NCBI GenBank assembly: GCA_964473525.1
Contig: CAYYPK010000013.1
Coordinates: forward strand, 62,001 to 126,000
Source: GCA-2687025 sp964473525
GTDB taxonomy: Bacteria; Poribacteria; WGA-4E; GCA-2687025
Length of the DNA: 64,000 bases
Reading direction: 5' to 3'
Shown here: positions 1 through 10,882 of the stretch, piece after piece
Numbering within the stretch: the stretch's first letter is position 1
Layout of the letters: each line of letters opens with the position of its first letter
Made by a program: the position numbers and the translations under genes
The notes under the pieces: model-generated
What the model was told of the DNA's origin: nothing
The model's database searches: none
The model's input: the letters and a program-made list of their open reading frames with translations, nothing else

Positions 1-86
1 CCTGCACACGACCCGACACACGAATGTCGTACGCGACCATGGCGCTCCTGTCTTTCGTGCGCACCCAGGCGAGTGCATCCAGGGCC

Positions 87-95
87 TGGTATAAT
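87..95 (+). promoter_or_regulatory. Extended -10 promoter for the ABC-F gene
   Basis: A perfect TATAAT stands at 90-95, preceded by TG at 87-88, which makes an extended -10 element. No good -35 hexamer lies 17 bases upstream, which fits the extended -10 class. The start of the downstream gene at 210 would leave a leader of about 110 bases. The promoter is inferred from the motif only. Confidence 0.5.
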
Positions 96-209
96 ACGGT
101 AGCTCTGCGGCGCCGCAAACCTGGCGGAGCCCAACCGGAGGCGCGTGCGTGTTCGACTAAGGACAGCCCACCCGACCCCTCGCGACACCCGTCACGACCG
201 GAGGCCTCC

Positions 210-1808
210 ATGTCCTTAGTGAACCTGTCGTCGGTTTCGTACCAGTTCCTTTCGCATCCAGACTATCTGTTCGTCGATGTCGCCGCTGACATCGCCGCTG
301 GCGACCACGTCGGCCTCGTGGGGCCGAATGGCGCCGGCAAGACGACGCTCCTGCGTCTGGTCACTGGCGAACTGGAGCCGACGTCCGGCGTCCTACACCG
401 GCATCGCTCCGCGCGAGTCGCGTACGTGCCGCAGGAGAGCCACGCGCCGTCCGACGTCGCTGTCGAGGAGTACGTCCTCGCCGCGCGACCGGAGCTGGCC
501 CGCCTGCGCGACCGGCTAGCCGACCTCGAGGGCAAGCTGGACGACGAGGCAGAGGCCACGATGTACGCGGAGACGCTCGACGCGTACGAGGCGCAAGGAG
601 GCTACGCCTTCGAGGCCGAGGCCCTCAACGTGCTGGACGGCCTTGGCTTCGACGAGCGTGAGCGCCAACTGTCGGCGCGTCTACTGTCGAGCGGGCAGCG
701 CGCGCGCGCCGAGATCGCCAAGCTCCTCCTATCGGACGCGAACCTGCTCCTCATCGACGAACCCACGAACCACCTCGACATCGCGGCGCGCACGTGGCTG
801 GAGTCGTACCTCGCGCGATCCGACTCCGCCTATCTGATGGTCTCCCACGACAGGGCCTTTCTGGCACGGACGACGAACCGCATGTTCGACTTGCGGCGCG
901 GCACGCTCGCGACGTACGAGTGCGGCTACGCCGACTATCGCCGCGAACGAGACCGACGAGAACACGCCGAGTGGGCCGAATACGAGAGCCAGCAGCGAAA
1001 AGCGGCGGCCGCGCGACGCGCGGCGGAGGTACGCCAACGCCTGGCGACGAAGGTCGCACAGAAGCCCGGCGGCGGAGGCGAGGACCGCGATCACAAAGGC
1101 CGCATCGCCGCGAAGGTGGCTCGCACGGCGCGCATACTCCGGGAGAAGGCCGTCACGGAAGCGGACGTAGCGAAGCCGTGGGAAGAGCCCGACATTCCCG
1201 ACCTGGACTTCCCCAACGTCCCCCGCTCCGCGCACGCGTTGCTGCACGTCGACCGCGTCGGCAAGGGCTACGACGAACGCGAACTGTTCGCGGACCTGTC
1301 GTTCCGCGTCAACAGAGGGGGCAGGGCAGCCGTCGTGGGACCCAACGGCGGCGGCAAGACGACGCTGCTGCGCCTGATACTGGGCCGCGAGGCGCCGGAC
1401 GCGGGGACGTTGCACGTCGGGCGCGGCGTGCGGATGGGGTACTACGCGCAGGAGGGTGAGAACCTGGACCCGTCCCTGTCGGCGGTGGATGTGTGCAAGG
1501 CCGTTGGGGCGGACGAGACGTGGGCGCGGACGATCCTTGGGTGTCTCAAGCTCCGAGGGTCGGCGCCGGAGCGTCCCATCGGCAGCATGAGCGCCGGCGA
1601 GCGGGGCAAGGTGGCGCTCGCGCGTTTGCTCCTCAGCGACGTGAACCTGCTGATACTCGACGAGCCGACCAACCACCTCGACATCGATGCGCAGGAGGCG
1701 GTTGAGGAGACGCTCGCGCAGTTCCCGGGCGGCATCCTCTTCGTGTCCCACGACCGCGCGTTCACCGACGCCCTTGCCGATGAGGTCGTGCCGCTCGGAG
1801 TGGGGTGA
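210..1808 (+). CDS. ABC-F family ATP-binding protein
   Basis: This is a soluble protein of 532 residues with two ABC nucleotide-binding domains and no membrane domain, the ABC-F layout. Walker A motifs GPNGAGKT and GPNGGGKT lie near residues 38 and 376. The signature motifs read SSGQ and SAGE, and each domain has the LIDEPTNHLD or LILDEPTNHLD Walker B seen in this family. Between the domains a charged, coiled linker rich in Arg, Glu and Lys (about residues 240-320) matches the arm that contacts P-site tRNA in characterised ABC-F factors. A role in ribosome function or drug protection is known for the family, but the subfamily is not clear here. The reading frame is open back to position 24. 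I chose the ATG at 210 because GGAGG stands at 200-204 and the protein then begins like other ABC-F proteins. Confidence 0.9.
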   Translation: MSLVNLSSVSYQFLSHPDYLFVDVAADIAAGDHVGLVGPNGAGKTTLLRLVTGELEPTSGVLHRHRSARVAYVPQESHAPSDVAVEEYVLAARPELARLRDRLADLEGKLDDEAEATMYAETLDAYEAQGGYAFEAEALNVLDGLGFDERERQLSARLLSSGQRARAEIAKLLLSDANLLLIDEPTNHLDIAARTWLESYLARSDSAYLMVSHDRAFLARTTNRMFDLRRGTLATYECGYADYRRERDRREHAEWAEYESQQRKAAAARRAAEVRQRLATKVAQKPGGGGEDRDHKGRIAAKVARTARILREKAVTEADVAKPWEEPDIPDLDFPNVPRSAHALLHVDRVGKGYDERELFADLSFRVNRGGRAAVVGPNGGGKTTLLRLILGREAPDAGTLHVGRGVRMGYYAQEGENLDPSLSAVDVCKAVGADETWARTILGCLKLRGSAPERPIGSMSAGERGKVALARLLLSDVNLLILDEPTNHLDIDAQEAVEETLAQFPGGILFVSHDRAFTDALADEVVPLGVG

Positions 1809-1823
1809 TCCTGCCCGACGCAC

Positions 1824-1860
1824 GCGGCGCGCGTGGGCGCCGGCGGCGGGTGCGCGCCGC
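1824..1860. terminator. Inverted repeat between convergent genes
   Basis: A 9-base arm GCGGCGCGC at 1824-1832 is matched by GCGCGCCGC at 1852-1860. It fills the gap between the ABC-F gene and the convergent HAD gene. No T-run follows on either side, so it is only a candidate bidirectional terminator. Confidence 0.35.
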
Positions 1861-1861
1861 C

Positions 1862-2538
1862 TTACTCGACGCCCGGAAGCGCCAGCCCAAGCGTCTCCAA
1901 CATCGAGGCATCTACAGCTTCGAGGGAGTCTACGCGCGCTGACGCGTGGTCGAACGACTGTGCCTGCGTGATTCCGTTCGGCACGGCGACGGCTGGGATA
2001 CCAGCGTCCACGGCCGCCCGAACGCCGTGCGCGGAGTCCTCGAACACGACACACGCCGCCGGATCCGCCTGGGCTCGTTCGCACGCTAGCAGATAGAGGT
2101 CGGGCGCGGGCTTGCCGTTCTCGACATCGTCGCCGCTCAGTGTGAAGACGAAGTCGCCAGCGATGCCCATCTCCCCAAGAATGAGATCGACCCAGTTCCG
2201 GCTGGATGTCGAGACGACCGCAGTCGGCACGCCGCGAGAGCCCAGGTCCGCGTGCAACGCTGAGAACCCGGGGAGAGGTGTAAGGTCGGCGCGGACCATG
2301 GCCATGTACCGTTCGCGCTTCGCGTCGCGGATGTTCTGCCGCTCAGACTGTGGGACGCCGACAGCGTCGTACATCGCGTCGAACCCGCCCCACGTGCCGA
2401 CAACGCTGAGCCAGTGCTCCATGCGCAACGAGTACCCGTGCGCCGCCAGCGTCTCCTGCCAGGCGCGGAAGTCCAACGTCTCCGTGTCGATGATGAGACC
2501 GTCCATGTCAAAGAAGGCAGCCTGAAGGGGACGGGGAC

Positions 2539-2542
<4 letters not shown>
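1862..2542 (-). CDS. HAD-superfamily hydrolase, beta-phosphoglucomutase-like
   Basis: The 226-residue protein has all four HAD motifs: nucleophile and acid in DMDGLIIDTET (Asp12 and Asp14), a Ser/Thr motif in VVSTSSRNW, the lysine in ENGKPAPD, and the acidic motif VFEDSAHGV. The four-helix cap between motifs I and II places it with the phosphoglycolate phosphatase and beta-phosphoglucomutase group, which act on small phosphorylated sugars and acids. The substrate cannot be told from sequence. The GTG start overlaps the stop of uvrB by four bases (GTGA), so it is probably translated by coupling and may remove a toxic phosphorylated by-product, though that link to uvrB is a guess. Confidence 0.85.
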
Positions 2543-4515
<1,973 letters not shown>

Positions 4516-4838
4516 GGCAGGGCCTCCGAGCTTCCCGACGGTAGGCTAGCGGCGAGCTCTCTTAACTGTATCACGACGGCCCCCACGTCGAAATGGGGCC
4601 GTCCGGCACGCTGTCAACCGCCCTACGCGGGTCAGGACAAACTGACGAATCTGAGGTAAAGTAGTACCTCGCGGGCCGCGATGTCCCGCTACACTGGCGC
4701 GCGACTTCGCCCGATAGATAGACGGGCGGGTCGCCGCGTGGGTAACGAGTGTAGCCGACGGCCTGTCGACCGGAGGAGAGCCAGCCCCGGGGCGGGATGG
4801 ATGTCGTGCTCGAGCGCGCACCACAGGAGTGTTATGTG
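4516..4838. other. Divergent intergenic region, uvrB / TPR gene
   Basis: This stretch of about 320 bases holds the divergent start regions. On the minus strand an extended -10 (TG, one base, TACAGT) lies at 4573-4565, about 50 bases before uvrB. Just upstream is a perfect 9-base inverted repeat, GACGGCCCC at 4575-4583 with GGGGCCGTC at 4595-4603, and then a TTGACA on the minus strand at 4617-4612. A second short palindrome, GAGGTA and TACCTC, spans 4652-4669. These could be operators, but nothing links them to a known regulator. Confidence 0.4.
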
Positions 4839-6299
4839 ATGGCGGATGAGATGGACGTGGTTCTCGAACGTGCGCAAGCGGCGTTCGACGCCCGCGACTT
4901 TGAGCAGGCCCGTGGCCTGTTCAACGAGGCCACCGACGCGAATCCGAGCGACGTTGAGGCGCGATTGGGGTACGCGCGGTCTCTCAACGAACTCGGTGAA
5001 GCGGGCGCCGTTCGAGAGCTACTAGAACCCACGCGCGGCGACATCGAAGACGGACGAGTGCTCGCCGAACTGGCGCGCGCGTTCTATGCCTTGCAGGAAT
5101 TCGACGACGCCGTCGCCATATTCGCCGACGCCTCCGCGCGCGAGCCAGACGACGGTCACATTCGCGCCAACTATGGCTTCGCCCTATGGCAGCAGGGGGC
5201 GCATACCGAAGCGCTCGATACGCTCAAGGAAGCCCTGCCGCTCGTACAGGACGACGCCCTCCTGTCCTCGAACATGGGCCAGATCTACTTGCAGCTGGGC
5301 ATGTGGAACGAGGCGGTTTCGTCCATCGAACGCTATCTTATCGACTACCCGAACGACCTCCGCTTGCGGAACGTGCTAGCCTTCGCGCTCGACAAGGCAG
5401 GCTGGCGGGAGGAAGCGGAGACCGTCCTCGAAGAGATCCTCACGATAGAGCCGGATCACACCGAGGCCAAGGAGCAACTTGATGCGCTCCGATCCGAGGC
5501 CGCGGCGCCCGAGGAAGCCGCTCCAGAGGCCCCCAGCGTCTTCGACGCCGCGACCGCGCCGCCGGTTGTGGGCGGGGATTTCGGGGGATTCGGCGCGGAC
5601 GCGCCGTCGCCCGTGGACTCTCTCGACCTTAGCGCCATCTCAGCGTTCGGCGACACGCCCGACGTCGACCTGCCGGTCGACCTGCCCGACTTCGGCGCCA
5701 TCACCGTCGTGGACGAGGGTGATCCCGCCAAGCAGGCGGCGGACGACCTCCTGGCCCGTGTGACGGAACTGCTGGACGACGGCGACGATGTCTCCGCTGG
5801 CATTGCATTTCTGGAGGGGGAACGTACGACCTCCGATCATCCGGCGGAGGTTCTGAACCTCCTCGGTAAGCTGCTTACGGAGGACGACGACTACGAGGGA
5901 GCCCTCGAGGCGTTCCGCGAAGCCATTGAGGTGGATCCGTTCCACGCTCAGGCGCAGAGCAACCTGGGCGTCCTCCTGTGGCAGATGGGCGAATTCGAGG
6001 AAGCCACCGAGACGCTCCGAAAGGCGATCGAACTAGACACCGAGGACATGGACGGCAGGATCAACCTGGCGCTCATATGTCACCAGGTCGGGCTCTACGA
6101 GGACGCCGTCCCGCTCTATACGCAGTACCTGGACCAGTTCCCGGAGAACACCTCCATCCGCATGGAGTTGGCCAGTTGCTTCGTGGAACTCGAGGAGACG
6201 GACGCAGCCATTCGCGAGGTGGATACGGTCCTGCTGCTCGAACCGGACAACGAAGCCGCTCAGACACGCATGGACGAACTGACCACAAACGCCAACTGA
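4839..6299 (+). CDS. TPR-repeat protein, two repeat blocks
   Basis: The protein has 486 residues and is built of tetratricopeptide repeats, which serve as protein-protein scaffolds. The first block of about five repeats covers the N-terminal 210 residues. An acidic, Ala/Pro-rich linker of about 100 residues follows, then a second block of about four repeats to the end, with typical turns such as AIEVDPFHAQAQSNLG. No signal peptide or membrane segment is seen, so it is probably cytoplasmic. I chose the ATG at 4839 because AGGAG at 4825-4829 is well spaced. An in-frame ATG at 4797 also exists, and its first eight residues (MDVVLERA) are repeated just inside the chosen start. The gene is 11 bases before rmlB, so co-transcription is likely, but its function is unknown. 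Confidence 0.85.
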   Translation: MADEMDVVLERAQAAFDARDFEQARGLFNEATDANPSDVEARLGYARSLNELGEAGAVRELLEPTRGDIEDGRVLAELARAFYALQEFDDAVAIFADASAREPDDGHIRANYGFALWQQGAHTEALDTLKEALPLVQDDALLSSNMGQIYLQLGMWNEAVSSIERYLIDYPNDLRLRNVLAFALDKAGWREEAETVLEEILTIEPDHTEAKEQLDALRSEAAAPEEAAPEAPSVFDAATAPPVVGGDFGGFGADAPSPVDSLDLSAISAFGDTPDVDLPVDLPDFGAITVVDEGDPAKQAADDLLARVTELLDDGDDVSAGIAFLEGERTTSDHPAEVLNLLGKLLTEDDDYEGALEAFREAIEVDPFHAQAQSNLGVLLWQMGEFEEATETLRKAIELDTEDMDGRINLALICHQVGLYEDAVPLYTQYLDQFPENTSIRMELASCFVELEETDAAIREVDTVLLLEPDNEAAQTRMDELTTNAN

Positions 6300-6310
6300 G
6301 GCCCGGCCAG

Positions 6311-7321
6311 ATGAATGTCCTCGTCACCGGCGGCGCGGGGTTCATCGGCGCGAACCTCGTCCACTACTGGCTGCGCGAGCACCCAGACGACATCGTCGTC
6401 ACGCTGGACAAGCTAGCGTACGGCGACGCCAACATACGCGACTGCCTCGACCACCCGAGGCATCGGTTCGTCAAGGGCGACATCACCGACGCCGACCTCG
6501 TCCGCTCTGTATTCGAGACCCACGAGATCCACTCCGTGGTTCACGCGGCGGCGCAGAGCCACGTGGACGCGTCGATCAGCGACCCCGTATCCACCGTGCA
6601 CGCCAACGCCATCGGTACTGCGGTGCTGCTGGAGGCGATGCGACTGTACTCGGCGGGCGATGGGCGATTCCATCTCGTCAGCACCGACGAGGTCTTCGGC
6701 GCGCTCGGGGACCAGGAGGCGTTCAGCGAGGAGTCACCGTACGCGCCCAACAACCCATATTCGGCGTCTAAGGCGGCGGGCGACCACCTGGTGCGCGCGT
6801 ACCAGCGCACGTTCGGCATGGAGGTCTCGACCACCAACTGCTCGAACAACTACGGCCCGCGGCAATACCCCGACAAGTTCCTGCCCAAGATGATCTGCAA
6901 CGCCGCCGCGAAGCTTCCGCTCCCCGTGTACGGCGACGGACGCAACGTGCGCGACTGGCTCTACGTAGAGGATCACTGCCGCGCCATCGACGTGATATTC
7001 CACGGAGCGGCGAGCGGCGAGGCCTACTGTGTGGGCGGCACGAGCGAATGGCAGAACATCGAGTTGCTGCATCTGCTGTGCGCGCAGCTCGACGAGAAGC
7101 TGGGTCGTTCCGCTGGCGAGTCGGCGGAGCTCATCACGTTCGTAGAAGATCGTCCTGGACACGACTACCGCTACGCCATGGACGCGTCGAAGCTAGAGCG
7201 CGACCTCGGGTGGCGTCCGCAGGTGAGCTTCGAAGAGGGTCTCGAGCGCACGATGGCGTGGTACCTCGACAACCCGGGGTGGGTCGACGAAGTCAGCGCG
7301 CTGCTGGCGTCGAAGAAGTAG
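6311..7321 (+). CDS. rmlB: dTDP-glucose 4,6-dehydratase
   Basis: This NAD-dependent extended short-chain dehydrogenase converts dTDP-glucose to dTDP-4-keto-6-deoxyglucose, the second step toward dTDP-rhamnose and other deoxysugars of surface glycans. The 336 residues start with the Rossmann motif TGGAGFIG (residues 6-13). The dehydratase pair Asp-Glu is in STDEVFG (about 125), the catalytic Tyr and Lys in YSASK (about 150), and the family-specific GPRQYPDKFLPKMI follows. The reading frame runs back to 5978 inside the TPR gene, but homology starts at the ATG at 6311. No rmlA, rmlC or rmlD lies in the window, so the rest of the pathway must be elsewhere. A related UDP-sugar dehydratase cannot be fully excluded. 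Confidence 0.92.
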   Translation: MNVLVTGGAGFIGANLVHYWLREHPDDIVVTLDKLAYGDANIRDCLDHPRHRFVKGDITDADLVRSVFETHEIHSVVHAAAQSHVDASISDPVSTVHANAIGTAVLLEAMRLYSAGDGRFHLVSTDEVFGALGDQEAFSEESPYAPNNPYSASKAAGDHLVRAYQRTFGMEVSTTNCSNNYGPRQYPDKFLPKMICNAAAKLPLPVYGDGRNVRDWLYVEDHCRAIDVIFHGAASGEAYCVGGTSEWQNIELLHLLCAQLDEKLGRSAGESAELITFVEDRPGHDYRYAMDASKLERDLGWRPQVSFEEGLERTMAWYLDNPGWVDEVSALLASKK

Positions 7322-7340
7322 CGCGACCCGGGCGTGGCGG

Positions 7341-8435
7341 CTACGACGCCCACCCCTCCAGCGGGTGCGTGCGATCCGCCAACGGCAGGTCGACGCGCGC
7401 GCCGTCGGCCACGTGCGACGCGTATATACCCATGATCATCTCGAAGCCCCACCGCCCGGTGACGCCGTCGCAAGGCGGCTGCCCCCCGCTCTCCAGCGCC
7501 TCGGTCATGCCTCGATACATGGCTATGATGGGGTTCTCCACACCAACGTTGCTTAGGTTGATCTGACGCCAGTCGGAGGCCTGGGAGGGGTGCCCCTCCA
7601 TCGGTCGCGGGAGATGCCACAGACTGTCGTTGAGGTCGCCGCTCGTGCGCACCGCCAGCTGACCGTCCGTGCCGAGGATGTCCACGCCGTAGTTGAGGTT
7701 GTTCGTCTTGGCGTAGTCGAGGAACAGAATCTCGCCCAGAACGCCGTCCGCGTGTCCGTAGCGTCCCGACGCGCGGGCGCCGACGACCAGGCCAGAGTCG
7801 CGGTCGCGCGGTGACATCTCCTGCGCGTGCATGACATCGCCCGGCTCCGCCAGCCTGCCCTCGTACAGCACGGTTCCCGAGCACCACTCGGGCGGGCCGG
7901 CGAAACGCATCATCATGTCGGTGATGTGCGTGCCCATCTCCATGAACTCGTTGCCACTCTTACGACCTGCCTTGTTGCGGCCGCGGACGACCATCACGTC
8001 GCCGACCGCGCCGTCGCCGACGAGTTCCAACGCCTTGCGGATGCCCGGGTGCAGGTGGTTCTGCTGGTGTATCGACAGCTTCGCGCCCGACGCCGCCGCG
8101 GCGTCGACCATGCTGTCCGCCTCGCTCAGGTCGAGCGCGATGGGCTTCTCGCAGATGACCGACACGCCTCGTTCGAGGGCGGCTACGGTGGGGTCGTGGT
8201 GGTGCCTTGTCTGCGTGGCGACCGTGACGATGTCCAGCCGTTCGGCATCGCACATGGCTCCCGGGTCGTCGTACAGGCCGTCGACGTCATACTCCTCACC
8301 GGAGCGAACGCGGGCGTCCTCGGAGACGTCGCACAGGCCGGCGATCTCGAAATCGGGCAGGGCCCGGAGCACATTCAGATGATGGCGACCCATGCCGCCG
8401 CAGCCTACGAGTCCGACTCTGGCGGTCGCCGCCAT
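7341..8435 (-). CDS. Gfo/Idh/MocA family oxidoreductase
   Basis: This 364-residue protein has an N-terminal Rossmann fold with GLVGCGGMG (residues 8-16) for NAD(P) binding, then the family hallmark CEKPIAL near residue 95 whose lysine contacts the nicotinamide. The C-terminal alpha/beta domain contains a GTHITDMMMRF motif with the histidine expected in the active site. Members oxidise sugars, inositols and related alcohols; the substrate cannot be told. It is the last gene of the long minus-strand run that starts at NfeD, 27 bases after the FlgD-domain surface protein, so it may be co-transcribed although its chemistry looks unrelated to the envelope genes. Confidence 0.9.
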   Translation of the reverse strand: MAATARVGLVGCGGMGRHHLNVLRALPDFEIAGLCDVSEDARVRSGEEYDVDGLYDDPGAMCDAERLDIVTVATQTRHHHDPTVAALERGVSVICEKPIALDLSEADSMVDAAAASGAKLSIHQQNHLHPGIRKALELVGDGAVGDVMVVRGRNKAGRKSGNEFMEMGTHITDMMMRFAGPPEWCSGTVLYEGRLAEPGDVMHAQEMSPRDRDSGLVVGARASGRYGHADGVLGEILFLDYAKTNNLNYGVDILGTDGQLAVRTSGDLNDSLWHLPRPMEGHPSQASDWRQINLSNVGVENPIIAMYRGMTEALESGGQPPCDGVTGRWGFEMIMGIYASHVADGARVDLPLADRTHPLEGWAS

Positions 8436-8462
8436 ACGGGTCTCCCTTCGGTCCCGGTCACG

Positions 8463-9893
8463 TTAGCGGATCAGCACGATGGATCCAATGCGGAACTGCC
8501 CGCCCATCTCCATCTGATACGCGTAGATGCCGCCGGCCGCAAGCGTGCCGTCGCTACGCCGGCCGTCCCACTCGACATCGCCGATCGTGGGGGCGGACTC
8601 CCATACCTTGCGGCCGTGGAGATCGTACACCTTGACGACAAGGTCAGCCGGGGTGTCCGCGATGGCGCGGGTCGGGAACTTCACCGTGTCGAATGGCGGC
8701 GAACCCAGCGGCGTGAACGGGTTCGGATTCGGCTCGTCGAGCAGCGCGAGGGGGAACTCGCGGGGCGGCGAGGCGTTGTCCGCCTCGTCCACCGCGACGA
8801 CCGAGTAGATGTACCGCCCCGGGGTCAGGGTCTCTCGGTGCACATACTCGAAGTCGCCGATCTCCGAGATGTCCTCCGCGAAGCGCGACTCCAGCAGATC
8901 CAGCGCCCCGTCCGCCGGCCCGAACAGGAGATCGTACCGCACGACGTCCGGCGAGTCGCTGGGACGCCACGTGATCCGCAGTCCTGCTATGTCCTGTTCC
9001 AGCGCGAGCGTCGGGACGGTGAGCGGCGGCTTCGTGTCCACGGGCACGACAGCCACGGCCGGAGCGGACGGGTCGGAGACGACAAGGCGGCTCTTGAATG
9101 CCGTGACGGTGTATTCGTTGGTCCCTGGCGGCGCGTCCACGTCGCGGTACTCCGTGGTCTCGGGGCCCAGCACCTCTGCCGTGGGGCCTCCGTCGCGGTG
9201 GACGAAGTACCCCTGCACGTCCGGGTCAACAACGACGTCCCAGGAGATGATCGCGTCGTTCTCTCGTTCTGGCTGCCCTTCCCCGTCACCAACCGCGCGC
9301 ACCCCCGTTGGAATCGCGGGCGGTATGTTCGGGACGACCTGAAGCGTGTAGTCGTTGTTGTTCGTCGGATCGCCGTCGATCTCGCCCGGCTTGACGAAGT
9401 CCCCGATCTGTTCGTTGCTCGCGTTCCGCATAAGCACCCGGAAGATGGCGGCGGACGTGGGCGTTTCAGGCGTCCGGGCCACGAAGTCGATCTCGACGAC
9501 CGAGCTCAGGAAGTTGTCGATCTGCTCGTCCAGCACGAAGCGCACCGCATCCGGGGATGTCGTTATGGCCTGGAAGCCGACGGCGACGTTCTCGATCTTT
9601 ACCAGACCGATGCCCGCATCCGTGACAACGAAGCCCGGCGGGAGGGCCACCTCGATGGTTTGGATCTCCTCTCCCGGCTCCGCCTGCGAGCGGTCAATCA
9701 GGAGCGTGAGAATGAGCGTCTGCGAGGAATCGGTTGGCACGGTTCCCGTTGGGTCACCGACGACGTTGATTTCTCCGGTGGAACTGACGGCGGCGCGGGC
9801 GTTCGGCGTAGATGCGAGGATCGCGACGGCCACAAGCGCCGCCAGCGGAAGCGCACTCGCGGCCGTGATGCGGCGTGACGCTACGTGGTGCAT
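8463..9893 (-). CDS. Secreted fibronectin-type/FlgD-like domain protein
   Basis: The 476-residue protein starts with a clear signal peptide (hydrophobic run LPLAALVAVAILAS, residues 16-29, then an Ala cleavage region). The N-terminal third looks like a beta-sandwich. The middle holds two fibronectin type III-like modules (residues about 185-380), with the wording WDVVVDPDVQGYFVHR and ITWRPSDSPDVVRYDL. The C-terminus matches the FlgD-Ig-like fold: KVYDLHGRKVWE, WDGRRSDG, and GIYAYQMEM. In Bacteroidetes and several uncultured phyla such tails sit on secreted or surface proteins. Its ATG shares one base with the stop of the PorV-like gene (TGATG). A surface or extracellular role is inferred; the ligand is unknown. 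Confidence 0.75.
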   Translation of the reverse strand: MHHVASRRITAASALPLAALVAVAILASTPNARAAVSSTGEINVVGDPTGTVPTDSSQTLILTLLIDRSQAEPGEEIQTIEVALPPGFVVTDAGIGLVKIENVAVGFQAITTSPDAVRFVLDEQIDNFLSSVVEIDFVARTPETPTSAAIFRVLMRNASNEQIGDFVKPGEIDGDPTNNNDYTLQVVPNIPPAIPTGVRAVGDGEGQPERENDAIISWDVVVDPDVQGYFVHRDGGPTAEVLGPETTEYRDVDAPPGTNEYTVTAFKSRLVVSDPSAPAVAVVPVDTKPPLTVPTLALEQDIAGLRITWRPSDSPDVVRYDLLFGPADGALDLLESRFAEDISEIGDFEYVHRETLTPGRYIYSVVAVDEADNASPPREFPLALLDEPNPNPFTPLGSPPFDTVKFPTRAIADTPADLVVKVYDLHGRKVWESAPTIGDVEWDGRRSDGTLAAGGIYAYQMEMGGQFRIGSIVLIR

Positions 9894-10882
9894 CAGAACG
9901 CCCCCCTAAGGCTGACGCGCTGCGTGATGTTGTCCCGCAAGTCGCCTCCCGCGATGTCCGCCGCTAAGTCCATGTGGACGCCCCCGCTCCCGGCGTTGAG
10001 GCCAATGCTGCCGCCGACCGTGAGGGCGCCGACGCTTTCGCCGTGGCCCGTTGCCGTCCGGTATCCCACGCGCGCCACCAGCGACTCGGATAGCCCTAGC
10101 TCCGCGCCCGCCGCGAAGCCGGACGTGCCGCTGCCTATCAGCACGTCCGCTGCGACGACGCTGCGGCGCAGGATGTCCGCCAGGGCCTCCTGTACGGCGC
10201 TCCCGGCGACCGATGCGAGGTCATATGCCACGCCGACGCGGGCAGCAGTCCTCGCCTCGTCCGGCTCCTCGGTGTCGGACTCGCGGAACGTCAGGTCCGC
10301 CGGCACGACGTTCTGCACGGCGGCGCCCAGGGTGAGGCCGGACGTTGGCTTCACGAGGACGCCGACATCGGCGCTCATGGCGGACACGGAGGAGCCCTCC
10401 GCGAAGTAGCTGTTGAGGCGCACGTCGGGGTTGGCTTCATCTAGACCCCCGCTCAGACGTTTCACTAGAAGACCGAACCGCAGCGCGTCGCCGAGGCGCC
10501 TGGCATAGCCCGCCGATGCGACGGTCTCGCGATACACCGAATCGCCGTCCGCAAGTGACGTGATACCGGCCGCGAACCCGTTGGCGCCCGCGCCGATCAC
10601 CACATGCGCTACATCCTGGGAAACCAGTGGGTCGGTCACGCCCGAGAAGAACGCAGCTCGCGTCAGGGCGACGTTGACACGCGCCTCGGCCTCTGTCGCC
10701 GCCAGTCCCGCCGGGTTGTACAGGGGAGCGTTGGCGTCGTCGGCAATGGCCGTGAACGCGCCCCCCATGCCCATCGGACGAGCGCCGTTCGCCGGGCCTT
10801 CCGTCACGGCGAAGGCGGGCGCCGCAACCATCAGGGTCGCGAGTAGCCCGGCCAGCGCGCTGCGGAACACTTCTACCATCAC
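9893..10882 (-). CDS. PorV/PorQ-like outer-membrane protein
   Basis: This protein of about 329 residues has a signal peptide (LAGLLATLMVAAPAFA) followed by GANGARPMGMGGAFTAIAD-like sequence; the exact run here is NGARPMGMGGAFTAIADD, then NAPLYNPAGLA. That start is typical of the PorV/PorQ and FadL-like outer-membrane barrels. The rest shows alternating beta strands and ends with Phe, as barrel proteins do. PorV shuttles cargo of type IX secretion in Bacteroidetes; here the two neighbours carry FlgD-like C-terminal domains, so a related secretion or attachment role is plausible but not shown. No PorU or SprA homologue lies in the window. The start may be GTG at 10882 or ATG at 10879; both overlap the stop of the SurA-like gene. 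Confidence 0.7.
   Translation of the reverse strand: MMVEVFRSALAGLLATLMVAAPAFAVTEGPANGARPMGMGGAFTAIADDANAPLYNPAGLAATEAEARVNVALTRAAFFSGVTDPLVSQDVAHVVIGAGANGFAAGITSLADGDSVYRETVASAGYARRLGDALRFGLLVKRLSGGLDEANPDVRLNSYFAEGSSVSAMSADVGVLVKPTSGLTLGAAVQNVVPADLTFRESDTEEPDEARTAARVGVAYDLASVAGSAVQEALADILRRSVVAADVLIGSGTSGFAAGAELGLSESLVARVGYRTATGHGESVGALTVGGSIGLNAGSGGVHMDLAADIAGGDLRDNITQRVSLRGAF

Noticed and set aside
729..2084. 451-residue open frame on the minus strand opposite the ABC-F gene
   Set aside because: Low-complexity Arg-rich translation that overlaps two well-supported genes.
4516..4600. Possible LexA (SOS) box upstream of uvrB
   Set aside because: No CTG-N10-CAG or GAAC-N4-GTTC type motif was found near the promoter.
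7827..9878. 683-residue open frame on the plus strand opposite the Gfo/Idh and FlgD-tail genes
   Set aside because: Its sequence is Arg/His/Val-rich with no domain, and the minus strand has two recognisable proteins there. It is a shadow of GC-rich third positions.
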